From RUG563 sp024681215 (GTDB taxonomy: Bacteria > Bacillota > Clostridia > Christensenellales > Aristaeellaceae), in the NCBI GenBank assembly GCA_024681215.1, contig JAILBG010000131.1:1-20965 (forward strand): a DNA stretch of 20,965 nt. Reading direction: 5' to 3'. The notes under the pieces were generated by a model. It had not been told where the DNA came from. It saw only the letters and a program-made list of their open reading frames with translations, and did not search any database. Shown piece by piece: positions 7,204 to 15,566 of the stretch. Within the stretch, counting starts at the first letter, position 1. Each line of letters begins with the position of its first letter. The position numbers were made by a program, and so were the translations under genes.

Positions 7204-7494
7204 ATGAAGCACGACGACGCGGGAAAACTGCTGGACGCCATCCTGAGCCTAAAAAGCCGGGAGGAGGCCATGGCGTTCCTGGAGGATCTGTGCACCATCC
7301 AGGAGATCAACAGCATGGTGCAGCGCTACGACGTGGCGCTTTTGCTGGATCAGGGGCTCACCTACGCCCGGATCGCGGAAATCACCAAGGCCAGCACCGC
7401 CACCATCAGCCGGGTGAACCGCAGCCTGGTCTACGGCGCGGACGGATACCGCCTGGCCATTGAACGCATGAAAAAACGAGAGGGCAAGGCATGA
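7204..7494 (+). CDS. yerC: YerC/YecD family TrpR-like DNA-binding protein
   Basis: The 96-residue product matches the small TrpR-like YerC/YecD family in length and pattern. An N-terminal helical part (L-L-D-A-I-L-S-L, then E-E-A-M-A-F-L-E-D-L-C-T) is followed by a helix-turn-helix (about residues 52-72: L-T-Y-A-R-I-A-E, then S-T-A-T-I-S-R-V-N-R). The family is predicted to bind DNA; the regulated genes are not established. Its stop overlaps the start of pcrA (ATGA at 7491-7494), so the two are translationally coupled. In Bacillus subtilis yerC also lies just upstream of pcrB-pcrA-ligA, which supports the identification by gene order. Confidence 0.88.
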   Translation: MKHDDAGKLLDAILSLKSREEAMAFLEDLCTIQEINSMVQRYDVALLLDQGLTYARIAEITKASTATISRVNRSLVYGADGYRLAIERMKKREGKA

Positions 7495-9764
7495 ATCTGG
7501 ACGCTTTGAACCCCATGCAGCGCAGGGCGGCGGAAACGCTGGAGGGGCCTGTGCTGATTCTGGCGGGGGCGGGCAGCGGGAAGACCCGCACCCTCACTTA
7601 CCGCATCGCCAATCTCATCGACCACGGGGTGCTGCCCTGGCACATCCTGGCGCTGACCTTCACCAACAAGGCGGCGAAGGAAATGCTGGCCCGGGTGGAA
7701 AAGCTGGTGGGCGCCGACGCCCAGGACATGTGGATCGGCACGTTCCATTCCGTGTGCGTGCGCATCCTGCGCAGGGACATCGAAAAGCTGGGCTATCAGC
7801 GGTCCTTTACCATCTATGACGACGACGATCAGCTGCGGCTGATCAAGGACGGGCTCAAGCGGCTGAGCCTGGACGAAAACCGCATGCCGCCCAAGGAGAT
7901 CCGCGCCGCGATCTCCGATGCGAAAAACCGGATGCTGACGCCGGACGAATGGTTTCAGGAATCCCTGAAGGATTACCGCAGCCAGCAGATCCACGATCTG
8001 TTCTGCTATTACGAGGAGCGGCTCCGGGCCGCCAACGCCCTGGATTTCGACGATCTGCTGCTCAAGGCCCTGGAATTGTTCGTGGATCATCCGCCGGTAT
8101 TGGATTATTACCGGCAGCGCTTCCAGTACGTCCACGTGGACGAATACCAGGATACCAACACCGCCCAGTATACCTTCGTGCGGCTGCTTACCCAGGAGCA
8201 CCGGAACCTGTGCGTGGTGGGGGACGACGACCAGAGCATTTACGGCTGGCGCGGGGCGGATATCCGCAATATCCTGGATTTTGAAAGCGATTTCCCGGAT
8301 GCGAAAGTGATCAAGCTGGAGCAGAATTACCGCTCCACCGCCAATATCCTGGACGCGGCCAACCAGGTGATCGCCCACAACGTGGGGCGCAAGGAAAAAG
8401 TGCTGTGGACCGACGCGGGGGAAGGGGAAAAGATCCATCTGTTCAGCGCCGGGGACGAAAGGGAGGAGGCCGCCTGGATCTGCGAAAAGATCCGGAAAAT
8501 GCAGCGGCAGGAGGGCACGCCCCTGTCCCAGATCGCGGTGCTCTACCGCATGCACGCCCAGAGCCGCGTGCTGGAGGAAATGTTCACCCGGGCGGGGATC
8601 CCCTACCGCATCTTCGGCGGCACCCGGTTTTACGACCGCAAGGAGGTGCGGGACGCGCTGGCGTACCTGCGGGTGCTGGTGAATCCCGCGGACGACGTGT
8701 CGCTGCTGCGCATCATCAACACCCCCAAACGCGCCATCGGCGACAGCACGGTGGAAGCGCTGCAGGCGCACGCCCGGGAGGAAGAGATGCCGCTGTTCTC
8801 CGTGCTGTGCGATCCGCCGGAAACGCTGTCCTCCAGGCCGAAAAAGTGCATCGGGGAGTTTGCGCTGCTGCTCATGCGCCTCACCGCCATGAAGGATACC
8901 ATGGCCCTGGGCGATCTGGTGGAGGCGGTGCTCGGGGAAACGGGGCTGCGGGCCCAGTTTGAAATCGAAGGCAGCGAGGAAGCCCAGACCCGCCTGGAAA
9001 ACCTGATGGAATTCGCCGGGGCGGCCAAGGAATTCGAGAACCAGTCCGAGGATAAGACGCTGGAAGCGTTCCTGGAAAACGTCGCCCTGGTGACGGATCT
9101 GGACCGGCAGGAGGACGCGCCACAGTACGTGACGCTGATGACGCTGCATTCCGCGAAGGGATTGGAGTACGAAGCGGTGTTCCTGGCCGGGATGGAGGAG
9201 GGCATTTTCCCCTCCGTGCGCTCCGTGATGGAGGAAAAGCGGCTGGAGGAGGAGCGCCGGCTTTGCTACGTGGGCATCACCCGGGCGAAAAAGCGGCTGT
9301 TCCTTTCCTTCGCCCGGCGGCGGCTGCTCTTTAATCAAATCACCCACAACGCGCCGTCCCCCTTCCTCAAGGAGATCCCCCGGCGGCTGATCACGGACGA
9401 ATGGGCCGCGGCGGAGCGCCAGCCCTTCGGGAACGCGCCCCGGAGCGCGGCGCAGCCGTCCAGGCAGCCCCAGAGACAGGAAATGGGCTTCGGCGCCCCG
9501 GGCATGGCCGCGGGCAGCCGCGGCGCGCTGAATATCCCCGGGGTGCAGAAGGGATTCGTGGCGTCCCCCGCCCGGGCGTACGCGGCGAAGGCCGCCGTGT
9601 TCCGCGCCGGCGACCGGGTGATGCACCGGAAATTCGGGGAGGGCACGGTGACGGAGGTCCGGGGCAGCGGCGCGGAGGAAAGGATCGTCATTTCCTTCCC
9701 GGCCTACGGGACGAAGGAATTCTCCGTTTCCATCGCGCCCATCGTGAAGATCGCGGATGAATGA
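7491..9764 (+). CDS. pcrA: ATP-dependent DNA helicase PcrA (UvrD/Rep superfamily 1A)
   Basis: A 757-residue 3'-to-5' superfamily 1 helicase acting in DNA repair, rolling-circle replication and removal of stalled complexes. Visible motifs: Q motif with Gln10, Walker A GAGSGKT (26-32), motif Ia around T-F-T-N-K-A-A, motif II DEYQD (217-221), motif III G-D-D-D-Q-S-I-Y-G-W-R-G-A, motif V T-L-H-S-A-K-G-L-E, and motif VI Y-V-G-I-T-R-A-K-K-R-L. The final 50 residues (A-G-D-R-V-M-H-R-K-F-G-E-G to the end) form the Tudor-like domain that binds RNA polymerase in PcrA. The start overlaps the yerC stop by four bases, and ligA follows after 24 bases. A pcrB gene, usual at this place in Bacillus, is absent. 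Confidence 0.97.
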   Translation: MNLDALNPMQRRAAETLEGPVLILAGAGSGKTRTLTYRIANLIDHGVLPWHILALTFTNKAAKEMLARVEKLVGADAQDMWIGTFHSVCVRILRRDIEKLGYQRSFTIYDDDDQLRLIKDGLKRLSLDENRMPPKEIRAAISDAKNRMLTPDEWFQESLKDYRSQQIHDLFCYYEERLRAANALDFDDLLLKALELFVDHPPVLDYYRQRFQYVHVDEYQDTNTAQYTFVRLLTQEHRNLCVVGDDDQSIYGWRGADIRNILDFESDFPDAKVIKLEQNYRSTANILDAANQVIAHNVGRKEKVLWTDAGEGEKIHLFSAGDEREEAAWICEKIRKMQRQEGTPLSQIAVLYRMHAQSRVLEEMFTRAGIPYRIFGGTRFYDRKEVRDALAYLRVLVNPADDVSLLRIINTPKRAIGDSTVEALQAHAREEEMPLFSVLCDPPETLSSRPKKCIGEFALLLMRLTAMKDTMALGDLVEAVLGETGLRAQFEIEGSEEAQTRLENLMEFAGAAKEFENQSEDKTLEAFLENVALVTDLDRQEDAPQYVTLMTLHSAKGLEYEAVFLAGMEEGIFPSVRSVMEEKRLEEERRLCYVGITRAKKRLFLSFARRRLLFNQITHNAPSPFLKEIPRRLITDEWAAAERQPFGNAPRSAAQPSRQPQRQEMGFGAPGMAAGSRGALNIPGVQKGFVASPARAYAAKAAVFRAGDRVMHRKFGEGTVTEVRGSGAEERIVISFPAYGTKEFSVSIAPIVKIADE

Positions 9765-9788
9765 CGGCACAGCCGGGAGGGAAAAGAC

Positions 9789-11762
9789 GTGGAACAGTTC
9801 CGGGACATGCGCTCCCTGGTGGATTATCTGAATCAAATGGCCCACGCGTACTACGTGCTGGACGATCCGAAGATCTCTGACATGGAGTACGACCGGCTGT
9901 ACAATCAGCTGCTGGCAATGGAAAAGGAAACGGGCACGGTGCTGCCCGATTCGCCCACCCATCGGGTGGGGGGCGAGCCGCTTTCCGATTTTCAGAAGCA
10001 CCGGCACATCACCCGCCTGTGGAGCATGGACAAGGCCCAGAGCGAGGAGGAGCTCAACGCCTGGTTCGACCGGACGGAAAAGCTCTGGGCCCAGGACGGG
10101 ACGCTGCCGCCGCTTACCTACGGCGTGGAATACAAATTCGACGGCCTGACGCTGAATCTGACCTACGACGGCGGCGTGCTCACCCAGGCCGCCACCCGGG
10201 GGAACGGCGAGGTGGGCGAGGCCATCCTGCCCCAGGCCCGGACGGTGAAAAACGTGCCCCTCTCCATCCCCTGGAAGGGAAAAATCGAAGTGCAGGGCGA
10301 GTGCATCATGCGCCTGAGCGCCCTGAAAAAATACAACGAAACGGCGGCGGAGCCCCTGAAAAACGCCCGGAACGCCGCGGCTGGCGCCCTGCGCAATCTG
10401 GACCCCGCGGTGACGGCCAGCCGGAACCTGACGGCGTATTTCTATCAGGTGGGCACCATTGAAAACCCGCCCTTCCGCGATCAGACGGGCATGATTTCCT
10501 TCCTGCGGGAGCAGGGCCTCCCCGTCAGCCCGTATTTTGAAACGGCCGCGTCCCGGGAAGGGGTGATCGCCCTGATCCGGCAGATCGAAGCGGACCGGCC
10601 CGGGCTGGACTTCCTCATCGACGGGGCGGTGATCAAGGTGATGGATCAGCGCACCCGGGAAACCATGGGCTTTACCGATAAATTCCCCCGGTGGGCGGTG
10701 GCGTACAAGTTTGAGGCGGAGGAGGCCACCTCCACCCTGGAGAAGGTGACCTGGGAACTGGGGCGCACGGGGAAGCTGACCCCCCTGGCCCACGTGACGC
10801 CGGTGGATTTTTCCGGGGTGACGGTGAAAAAGGCCACGCTGAACAATTACGGCGATATCCTGCGCAAGAAGCTGACGCTGGGCTGCCGGGTGTGGATCCG
10901 GCGGAGCAACGACGTGATCCCGGAGATCACGGGCCGGGTGGAGGACGATGGAACGGGCGGAGAGATCCTGCCGCCGGACAAATGCCCCGCCTGCGGCGGA
11001 AGCGTGACGGTGCGGGGGGCGAACCTGTACTGCCTGAACCGGGAAAGCTGCCGCCCCCAGGCGGTGGCGCGGCTGGCGCACTTCGCTTCCCGGGACGCCA
11101 TGGACATCACCGGTTTTTCGGAAAAAACCGCCGGGCTTCTGTACGACGCCCTGGGCGTCCGGGACGCGGCGGATTTGTATCACCTGACGGTGGATCAGCT
11201 CCAGGCCCTGGAGGGGTTCCAGGACAAGCGCGCCCAGAACCTGCTGGACGCCCTGGAAAAAAGCAAGCACTGCGCCCTGTCCCGGTTCCTGCTGGCCGTC
11301 GGCATCCCCAATATCGGCCGCCGCACCGCCCGGGACCTGGCCGCGCACTTCGGCGCCCTGGAAAAAGTGCGGGCGGCGACGGCGGAGGAGCTGCTGGCCA
11401 TCGACGAGGTGGGGGAGATCGTGGCCCAGAGCGTGGTGGACTTTTTCTCCTTCCCGGAAAACCAGCGTATGATCGACCGGCTGCTGTCGGCGGGGGTCAC
11501 GCCCCAGGAGGAGGAGAAGCAGTCCGGCGGCGCGCTGGGCGGGAAAACGCTGGTGGTGACGGGCACCCTGCCCACCTTCAGCCGCCAGCAGGCGGAGGAG
11601 TTCATCCGCGCCCACGGCGGCACGGCGGCGTCCTCTGTCAGCAAAAAGACCGCTTACGTGGTGGCCGGGGAAAGCGCGGGCAGCAAGCTGACGAAGGCCC
11701 GGACCCTGGGGATCCCCGTGATCACGGAAGAGGAGCTGATCCGACTGGCCCGGGGAACGTAA
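9789..11762 (+). CDS. ligA: NAD+-dependent DNA ligase LigA
   Basis: A 657-residue enzyme that seals nicks during replication and repair using NAD+. It starts at GTG, with GGGAGG (9775-9780) eight bases upstream. Domains in order: Ia with the NAD-binding Tyr-Tyr and I-S-D-x-E-Y-D elements (about 20-35); adenylation domain with the nucleophilic lysine in K-F-D-G (Lys116); OB fold; zinc finger with Cys pairs C-P-A-C and C-L-N-R-E-S-C (around 400-420); helix-hairpin-helix repeats (about 430-565); BRCT domain (about 580-655, G-K-T-L-V-V-T-G-T-L). The active-site context is E-Y-K-F-D-G-L-T rather than the more common E-x-K-I/L-D-G-L-A, but the K-x-D-G core is intact. It belongs to the pcrA operon. 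No clear terminator follows it. Confidence 0.97.
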   Translation: MEQFRDMRSLVDYLNQMAHAYYVLDDPKISDMEYDRLYNQLLAMEKETGTVLPDSPTHRVGGEPLSDFQKHRHITRLWSMDKAQSEEELNAWFDRTEKLWAQDGTLPPLTYGVEYKFDGLTLNLTYDGGVLTQAATRGNGEVGEAILPQARTVKNVPLSIPWKGKIEVQGECIMRLSALKKYNETAAEPLKNARNAAAGALRNLDPAVTASRNLTAYFYQVGTIENPPFRDQTGMISFLREQGLPVSPYFETAASREGVIALIRQIEADRPGLDFLIDGAVIKVMDQRTRETMGFTDKFPRWAVAYKFEAEEATSTLEKVTWELGRTGKLTPLAHVTPVDFSGVTVKKATLNNYGDILRKKLTLGCRVWIRRSNDVIPEITGRVEDDGTGGEILPPDKCPACGGSVTVRGANLYCLNRESCRPQAVARLAHFASRDAMDITGFSEKTAGLLYDALGVRDAADLYHLTVDQLQALEGFQDKRAQNLLDALEKSKHCALSRFLLAVGIPNIGRRTARDLAAHFGALEKVRAATAEELLAIDEVGEIVAQSVVDFFSFPENQRMIDRLLSAGVTPQEEEKQSGGALGGKTLVVTGTLPTFSRQQAEEFIRAHGGTAASSVSKKTAYVVAGESAGSKLTKARTLGIPVITEEELIRLARGT

Positions 11763-11808
11763 GGGCCCGGGGATCGTGAATTGGCCAATATCGGCTGAAA
11801 TGGGAATC

Positions 11809-11828
11809 CTGTCAAAAAAGGTTGACAG
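11809..11828. repeat. Inverted repeat overlapping the -35 box
   Basis: CTGTCAA (11809-11815), spacer AAAAGG, TTGACAG (11822-11828): perfect seven-base arms, the right arm containing the whole -35 hexamer. This could be an operator or chance symmetry. It has no T-run and is not a terminator. Confidence 0.5.
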
Positions 11829-11849
11829 CGGTATAAATGCCTGTATAAT
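11822..11849 (+). promoter_or_regulatory. Consensus promoter of the 11958-15990 operon
   Basis: TTGACA (11822-11827), 16-base spacer, TATAAT (11844-11849): both hexamers match the sigma-A consensus exactly. GCCTG (11839-11843) and CAGGC (11856-11860) form a second, shorter inverted repeat that brackets the -10 box. A strong promoter here means the downstream genes need not depend on ligA read-through. Confidence 0.85.
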
Positions 11850-11957
11850 CGTAAGCAGGCGACGGAAGAAAAAACGCGCTGATCCAGCGGGGAAAGGGGC
11901 GATGCGGGGATGCTACGGGCGGCGGTGAGCGGAAGAGAAGGATGGAGTGACAAGATC

Positions 11958-12950
11958 ATGAGCGTGCTTCGGGAGCAGCAGCTGGAAGCATGCCAGGACC
12001 GCCTGTCCCGCTGCCCGACGAAGGATCTCTTTTCCGATCTGTGCCAGGATGAAGCGGCGCAGCTGTTCGCCGTGTCATTTTACGCCAAGGAAAACCGGGG
12101 CAAGAAAATGGAGCTGTCCGAGCTGCGGGCGCTGGTGCGCGCCCGGGTGAGGAAGGAAGCGTGCTTCCTTACGCCCCGGGAGGACGATCTGGTGAAGCGC
12201 ATGCTGATCAGCGGCGGGGAAACGCCCCTGCAGGACTGGGACGAGATCAGCGCCGCGGAAGCGCTGATTTCCCGCTTGTGGTGCACGCTGGGGATCGTGG
12301 ACGACGAAACGGCTATGCTGCGCCTGTCCCCGGCCCTGACGGAAGCAGTGACCGGGGCCATGACGGAAGCGGAATATGCCCAGGTGCGCCGGATGATTTT
12401 TTCCTTCGACGCCACGCTTCATTCGCTTCTGTATCTGTCCGGCTTCCTGCATGCCGCCGTGCCCATGGAGCATTTCCGCCGTCAGTGGACGGGGGACGAG
12501 GGCGCGGTGGTGCGGCTGCTGGTGGCCCGGTATCTGCGGGCGGCCTTCGATTACACGGAAACGCCCCAGGGGGAGATCATCCTTTTGCATCCCGGCCTGG
12601 CGGACCCGGAAAAGCTGCTTGCCGGGCTGAGCGGCATGGAGAGCACTCAGGTGCATCTGACCCGGGAAATGATGCTGGGCGGGATGAACGAGGTATTGCC
12701 CGAGGAAAGGGCCAGCTGGGCTGCCATGCGGGGGGAACTGTGCGGCGCCGTGCGGCCCGAACTGGACGAGGGGGACGTGCTGGAGGACCTGCGGATGATG
12801 GCCAAGCAGGGGGCGACGCTTCCGGAAATGCGGGAGGTATTGGAAAACGCGCTGTGCGTGCTGCCCTCTCCCCGGATGCTGGCGTGCCTGGAGCAATTGC
12901 ATACCCAGACCGTGCGCTGGCTGGGCATGGCCCCGGCGGTGCTGAACTGA
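11958..12950 (+). CDS. Uncharacterised, mostly helical protein, first gene of operon
   Basis: I do not recognise this 330-residue protein. It has no signal peptide or membrane segment and looks largely alpha-helical, with abundant Leu, Ala, Glu, Met and Arg. An N-terminal helical part is followed by a stretch rich in Met and charged residues (about 220-310: L-T-R-E-M-M-L-G-G-M, then L-E-D-L-R-M-M-A-K-Q-G-A-T). The ATG at 11958 is preceded by GGAG (11944-11947); an in-frame ATG at 11910, preceded by AAAGGGG, would add 16 residues and cannot be excluded. Its stop overlaps the start of the pseudouridine synthase gene (TGATG), which argues for a real, co-translated gene. Function unknown; the cytoplasmic location is inferred. 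Confidence 0.78.
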   Translation: MSVLREQQLEACQDRLSRCPTKDLFSDLCQDEAAQLFAVSFYAKENRGKKMELSELRALVRARVRKEACFLTPREDDLVKRMLISGGETPLQDWDEISAAEALISRLWCTLGIVDDETAMLRLSPALTEAVTGAMTEAEYAQVRRMIFSFDATLHSLLYLSGFLHAAVPMEHFRRQWTGDEGAVVRLLVARYLRAAFDYTETPQGEIILLHPGLADPEKLLAGLSGMESTQVHLTREMMLGGMNEVLPEERASWAAMRGELCGAVRPELDEGDVLEDLRMMAKQGATLPEMREVLENALCVLPSPRMLACLEQLHTQTVRWLGMAPAVLN

Positions 12951-13801
12951 TGCGGATCTATGCTGCTTTGGTCCCGCCGGAGGCGGAAGGGATGCGGCTG
13001 GACGGGTACATCGCCCTGTCCATGCCGCTTTTGCCTGCCCGGACGGTGCGGGACGCCTTCGCCCGCCGGGACGTGAAGATGGACGGGCGGCGCTGCGCCG
13101 GGGATACCCCGGTGATCCCCGGGGCGCAGGTGACGCTGTACACCGGATACGCGGCGGAGCTGCCCGTGGTGTACGAGGACGAACGGGTGCTGCTGGTCAA
13201 TAAGCCCGCGGGCATCTCCTGCGACGAGGACGGGCGGGGCGGCATGACGGTGCTGAGCCTGCTGACGGAACGGGCGGGGGGCGCGTACGTTCCGCGGCTG
13301 TGCCACCGGCTGGACAATCCCACCCAGGGGCTGCTGCTGCTGTGCAAGGATGACGAAAGCGAAGGCCTGCTTCTGGACGCCTTCCGGGAGCGGCGGATGG
13401 AAAAGATTTACCAGTGCCTGGTGCGGGGGGAAATGCGCCCGTCGGCGGACACGAAGGAGGCGTTCCTCATCAAGGACGCGCAGCAGGCCCGGGTGCGGAT
13501 CGTCACCCACGAAACGCCCGGCGCGCTGCCCATCGCCACCCGGTACGAAACCATGGATTTTGACGGCGCGGTTTCCCGGCTGCGGGTGACGCTGCTCACC
13601 GGGCGCACCCACCAGATCCGGGCGCACATGGCCTTCCTTTCCCATCCCATCCTGGGAGACGATAAATACGGCGACCGGGCGCTGAACAAGCGCTTGAAAG
13701 CCCGGACGCTGCGCCTGTGCGCCGTGGAAATGACCTTCCACGCGGGCGGCGCGCTTTCTTATCTGGACGGAAAAACCTTCGCGGTGGAGCCGCCGTTCTG
13801 A
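12950..13801 (+). CDS. RluD/RluC-type RNA pseudouridine synthase
   Basis: A 283-residue enzyme that isomerises uridine to pseudouridine in RNA, probably 23S rRNA. An S4-like RNA-binding part occupies roughly residues 15-65, and the catalytic domain runs from about 75 to 280. The catalytic motif reads H-R-L-D-N-P-T-Q-G-L with Asp122, where most family members have T-S-G. Further family signs are L-V-N-K-P-A-G (about 83-89) and G-R-T-H-Q-I-R-A-H-M. Translation starts at ATG 12950 inside the TGATG overlap with the previous gene and has no good ribosome binding site, so it is probably coupled. The same frame is open upstream to 12161, but that part overlaps the previous gene. The exact target position (RluC, RluD or another) cannot be assigned from sequence alone. 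Confidence 0.92.
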   Translation: MRIYAALVPPEAEGMRLDGYIALSMPLLPARTVRDAFARRDVKMDGRRCAGDTPVIPGAQVTLYTGYAAELPVVYEDERVLLVNKPAGISCDEDGRGGMTVLSLLTERAGGAYVPRLCHRLDNPTQGLLLLCKDDESEGLLLDAFRERRMEKIYQCLVRGEMRPSADTKEAFLIKDAQQARVRIVTHETPGALPIATRYETMDFDGAVSRLRVTLLTGRTHQIRAHMAFLSHPILGDDKYGDRALNKRLKARTLRLCAVEMTFHAGGALSYLDGKTFAVEPPF

Positions 13802-13816
13802 AAAAAGGAGCAGGAT

Positions 13817-14647
13817 ATGACTGATTTTCCCATCCGCCTGATCGCCACGGATCTGGACGGAACGCTGCTGGATTACAGGGGGCAGATGGTGCCTGAGAAC
13901 GTGGGCGCCATCCGGGCCGCCCAGGAGATGGGGGTCACGGTGGCCGTCGCCACGGGGCGGTTCCCGGAAAACGCGTACCTGAAAATGCAGGACAGCGGGC
14001 TCACCTGCCCCATCATGGGGGAGAACGGCGCCAACATCGTGGATGCGCAGCTGCGTCCCCTGGCCATGCACGTGATGGACACGGAGGCGGCGAAACGGAC
14101 GCTGGAGGTCATCCTCTCCTTCGGGGCGGACAGCTTCATTTTCGGGCACAGGACCATCTGCACCACCCGTCCGGACGCCCACCACCATTCGGAGCTTTCC
14201 CAGGGCGATCGGATCGGAAAACTGGGGATCGTCTATGTGCACGGGCCGGAAGCCGCCCGGGAGATCGTGCTGGGGCCGGTGCATAAATTCTATATCTGCG
14301 ATAACGTGCCCCTGGAGCCGCTGCGCAGGGCGCTTCGGGAAATCCCCGGCATCGCGCTGACCCGGTCCACGGAAAACAACGTGGAGGTCATGCCCCGGGG
14401 CGTGGACAAGGGAAGCGGCCTGAGGGAATTCGCATCGTATCTGGGAGTGCCCATGGAACAGGTGATGGCCCTGGGGGATCACGACAACGACGCGCCCATG
14501 CTGCGGGCGGCGGGTTTCGGCGTGGCGATGGCCAACGGAAGCGAACGGGCGAAGAAGGCCGCACGCTTTCTGACCGCGGACTGCCGGGAGGGCGGCTTCG
14601 TCCGGGCGGTGGAGCGGTTTGTACTCGGCGGGGAACGGGAGGAATAG
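13817..14647 (+). CDS. Cof-type HAD-IIB phosphatase
   Basis: A 276-residue haloacid-dehalogenase superfamily hydrolase of the Cof/YidA kind, which dephosphorylates sugar phosphates, nucleotides or flavin precursors. Motif I is D-L-D-G-T with the nucleophile Asp12 and the acid Asp14; motif II lies around A-V-A-T-G-R; the motif III lysine is in G-V-D-K-G-S-G; motif IV is G-D-H-D-N-D (Asp221 and Asp225). A C2-type cap fills about residues 85-185 and contains an unusual His-rich patch (D-A-H-H-H-S). AAGGAG (13805-13810) precedes the ATG by six bases. It lies 15 bases after the pseudouridine synthase gene and one base before the esterase gene. The physiological substrate is unknown. Confidence 0.92.
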   Translation: MTDFPIRLIATDLDGTLLDYRGQMVPENVGAIRAAQEMGVTVAVATGRFPENAYLKMQDSGLTCPIMGENGANIVDAQLRPLAMHVMDTEAAKRTLEVILSFGADSFIFGHRTICTTRPDAHHHSELSQGDRIGKLGIVYVHGPEAAREIVLGPVHKFYICDNVPLEPLRRALREIPGIALTRSTENNVEVMPRGVDKGSGLREFASYLGVPMEQVMALGDHDNDAPMLRAAGFGVAMANGSERAKKAARFLTADCREGGFVRAVERFVLGGEREE

Positions 14648-14648
14648 C

Positions 14649-15566
14649 ATGCCCACGCGGCGCAGTCAGGAAACGCTGAACATGATCCGGTCGCACAAAA
14701 AAGCGGCGATGGGGTTCGGCATGGATTGGCTCATGCGGGTGAATCCCACGGCGGACACCGTGGCGAAGATCCGCATGAGCGGCACCCGGGCCGATCCGGT
14801 CCGGGGCCTTGGCATGCCCGCGCTGATGCTTTCTCCCCGGAAAACGGAAGTGGAGGACGGGGCGATCCTGCACCTCCACGGCGGCGCCTTCGTCAGCGGC
14901 GGCATCCTGCAGTGCCGGGCCATCGCGTCGCCCATCTGCAGCGCGGCGGGGGTGAAAACCCTGACGTTTTCCTACCGCCTGGCCCCCCGGTGCCCCTATC
15001 CCGCCCAACTGGAGGACGCCATGCGGGCGTACCGGTATCTGATGGATCTGGGCTATGCGCCGGAAAAGATCGCCCTGGTGGGGGAAAGCGCGGGGGGGAA
15101 TTTGGCGCTGGCGCTGGCGCTGAAGCTCCGGGATGCGGGAAAGCCCCTGCCCGCCGCCATCGCGCTGATGTCCCCGTGGGTGGACCTGGCCCAGACGGGG
15201 GAAAGCTATGCGCTCCTTGCCGACGTGGACGCCACGCTGGACGCGGAAAGCCTGATGGAGGACGCCCTCGCCTATGCGGGCTGCCCCGCCCGGCTGACGG
15301 CCCCGGAGATCTCGCCCGTGTATGCGGATCTTGCGGGCCTGCCGCCGGTGCTGATCCACTGCGGCGCCAACGAGATCCTGCTCAGCGATTCGGAAATGCT
15401 GGAAAAGAAGCTGCTCGCCTGCGGGGTGGAAGCGCAGATCGTCCGCTGGGCGGGAATGTGCCATGTGTTCCAGGCCTTCGGCTTCAGGGAGAGCAAGGCC
15501 AGCATAAGCCAGATCGGCGCGTTCTTGCTGAAAGCCTTGCGGGAGGGAAAGACGGATGAAGAATGA
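14649..15566 (+). CDS. HSL-family alpha/beta hydrolase (esterase/lipase)
   Basis: A 305-residue carboxylic-ester hydrolase of the hormone-sensitive-lipase (Abhydrolase_3) family. The oxyanion-hole motif H-G-G-A-F is near residue 77, the nucleophile motif is G-E-S-A-G-G with Ser147, and the C-terminal acid and base are in the segments H-C-G-A-N-E-I and G-M-C-H-V-F. No signal peptide is present. GGGAGGA (14636-14642) decides the ATG at 14649; an in-frame upstream ATG at 14619 lies inside the HAD gene and lacks support. The 3' end overlaps the Nudix gene by 11 bases. It is probably a cytoplasmic esterase or deacetylase; the substrate is unknown. Confidence 0.92.
   Translation: MPTRRSQETLNMIRSHKKAAMGFGMDWLMRVNPTADTVAKIRMSGTRADPVRGLGMPALMLSPRKTEVEDGAILHLHGGAFVSGGILQCRAIASPICSAAGVKTLTFSYRLAPRCPYPAQLEDAMRAYRYLMDLGYAPEKIALVGESAGGNLALALALKLRDAGKPLPAAIALMSPWVDLAQTGESYALLADVDATLDAESLMEDALAYAGCPARLTAPEISPVYADLAGLPPVLIHCGANEILLSDSEMLEKKLLACGVEAQIVRWAGMCHVFQAFGFRESKASISQIGAFLLKALREGKTDEE

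Noticed and set aside
7431..11615. A 1394-codon open frame on the minus strand
   Set aside because: It lies opposite yerC, pcrA and ligA, has a Gly/His/Arg/Pro-rich composition typical of an antisense frame in G+C-rich DNA, and shows no family motif. The plus-strand genes are unambiguous.
11902..11928. Eight-codon open frame (M-R-G-C-Y-G-R-R) in the leader of the 11958 operon
   Set aside because: No properly spaced ribosome binding site and no sign of an attenuator structure; too short to support without conservation data.
12647..14656. A 669-codon minus-strand open frame
   Set aside because: It is opposite the pseudouridine synthase and HAD genes and has no motifs.
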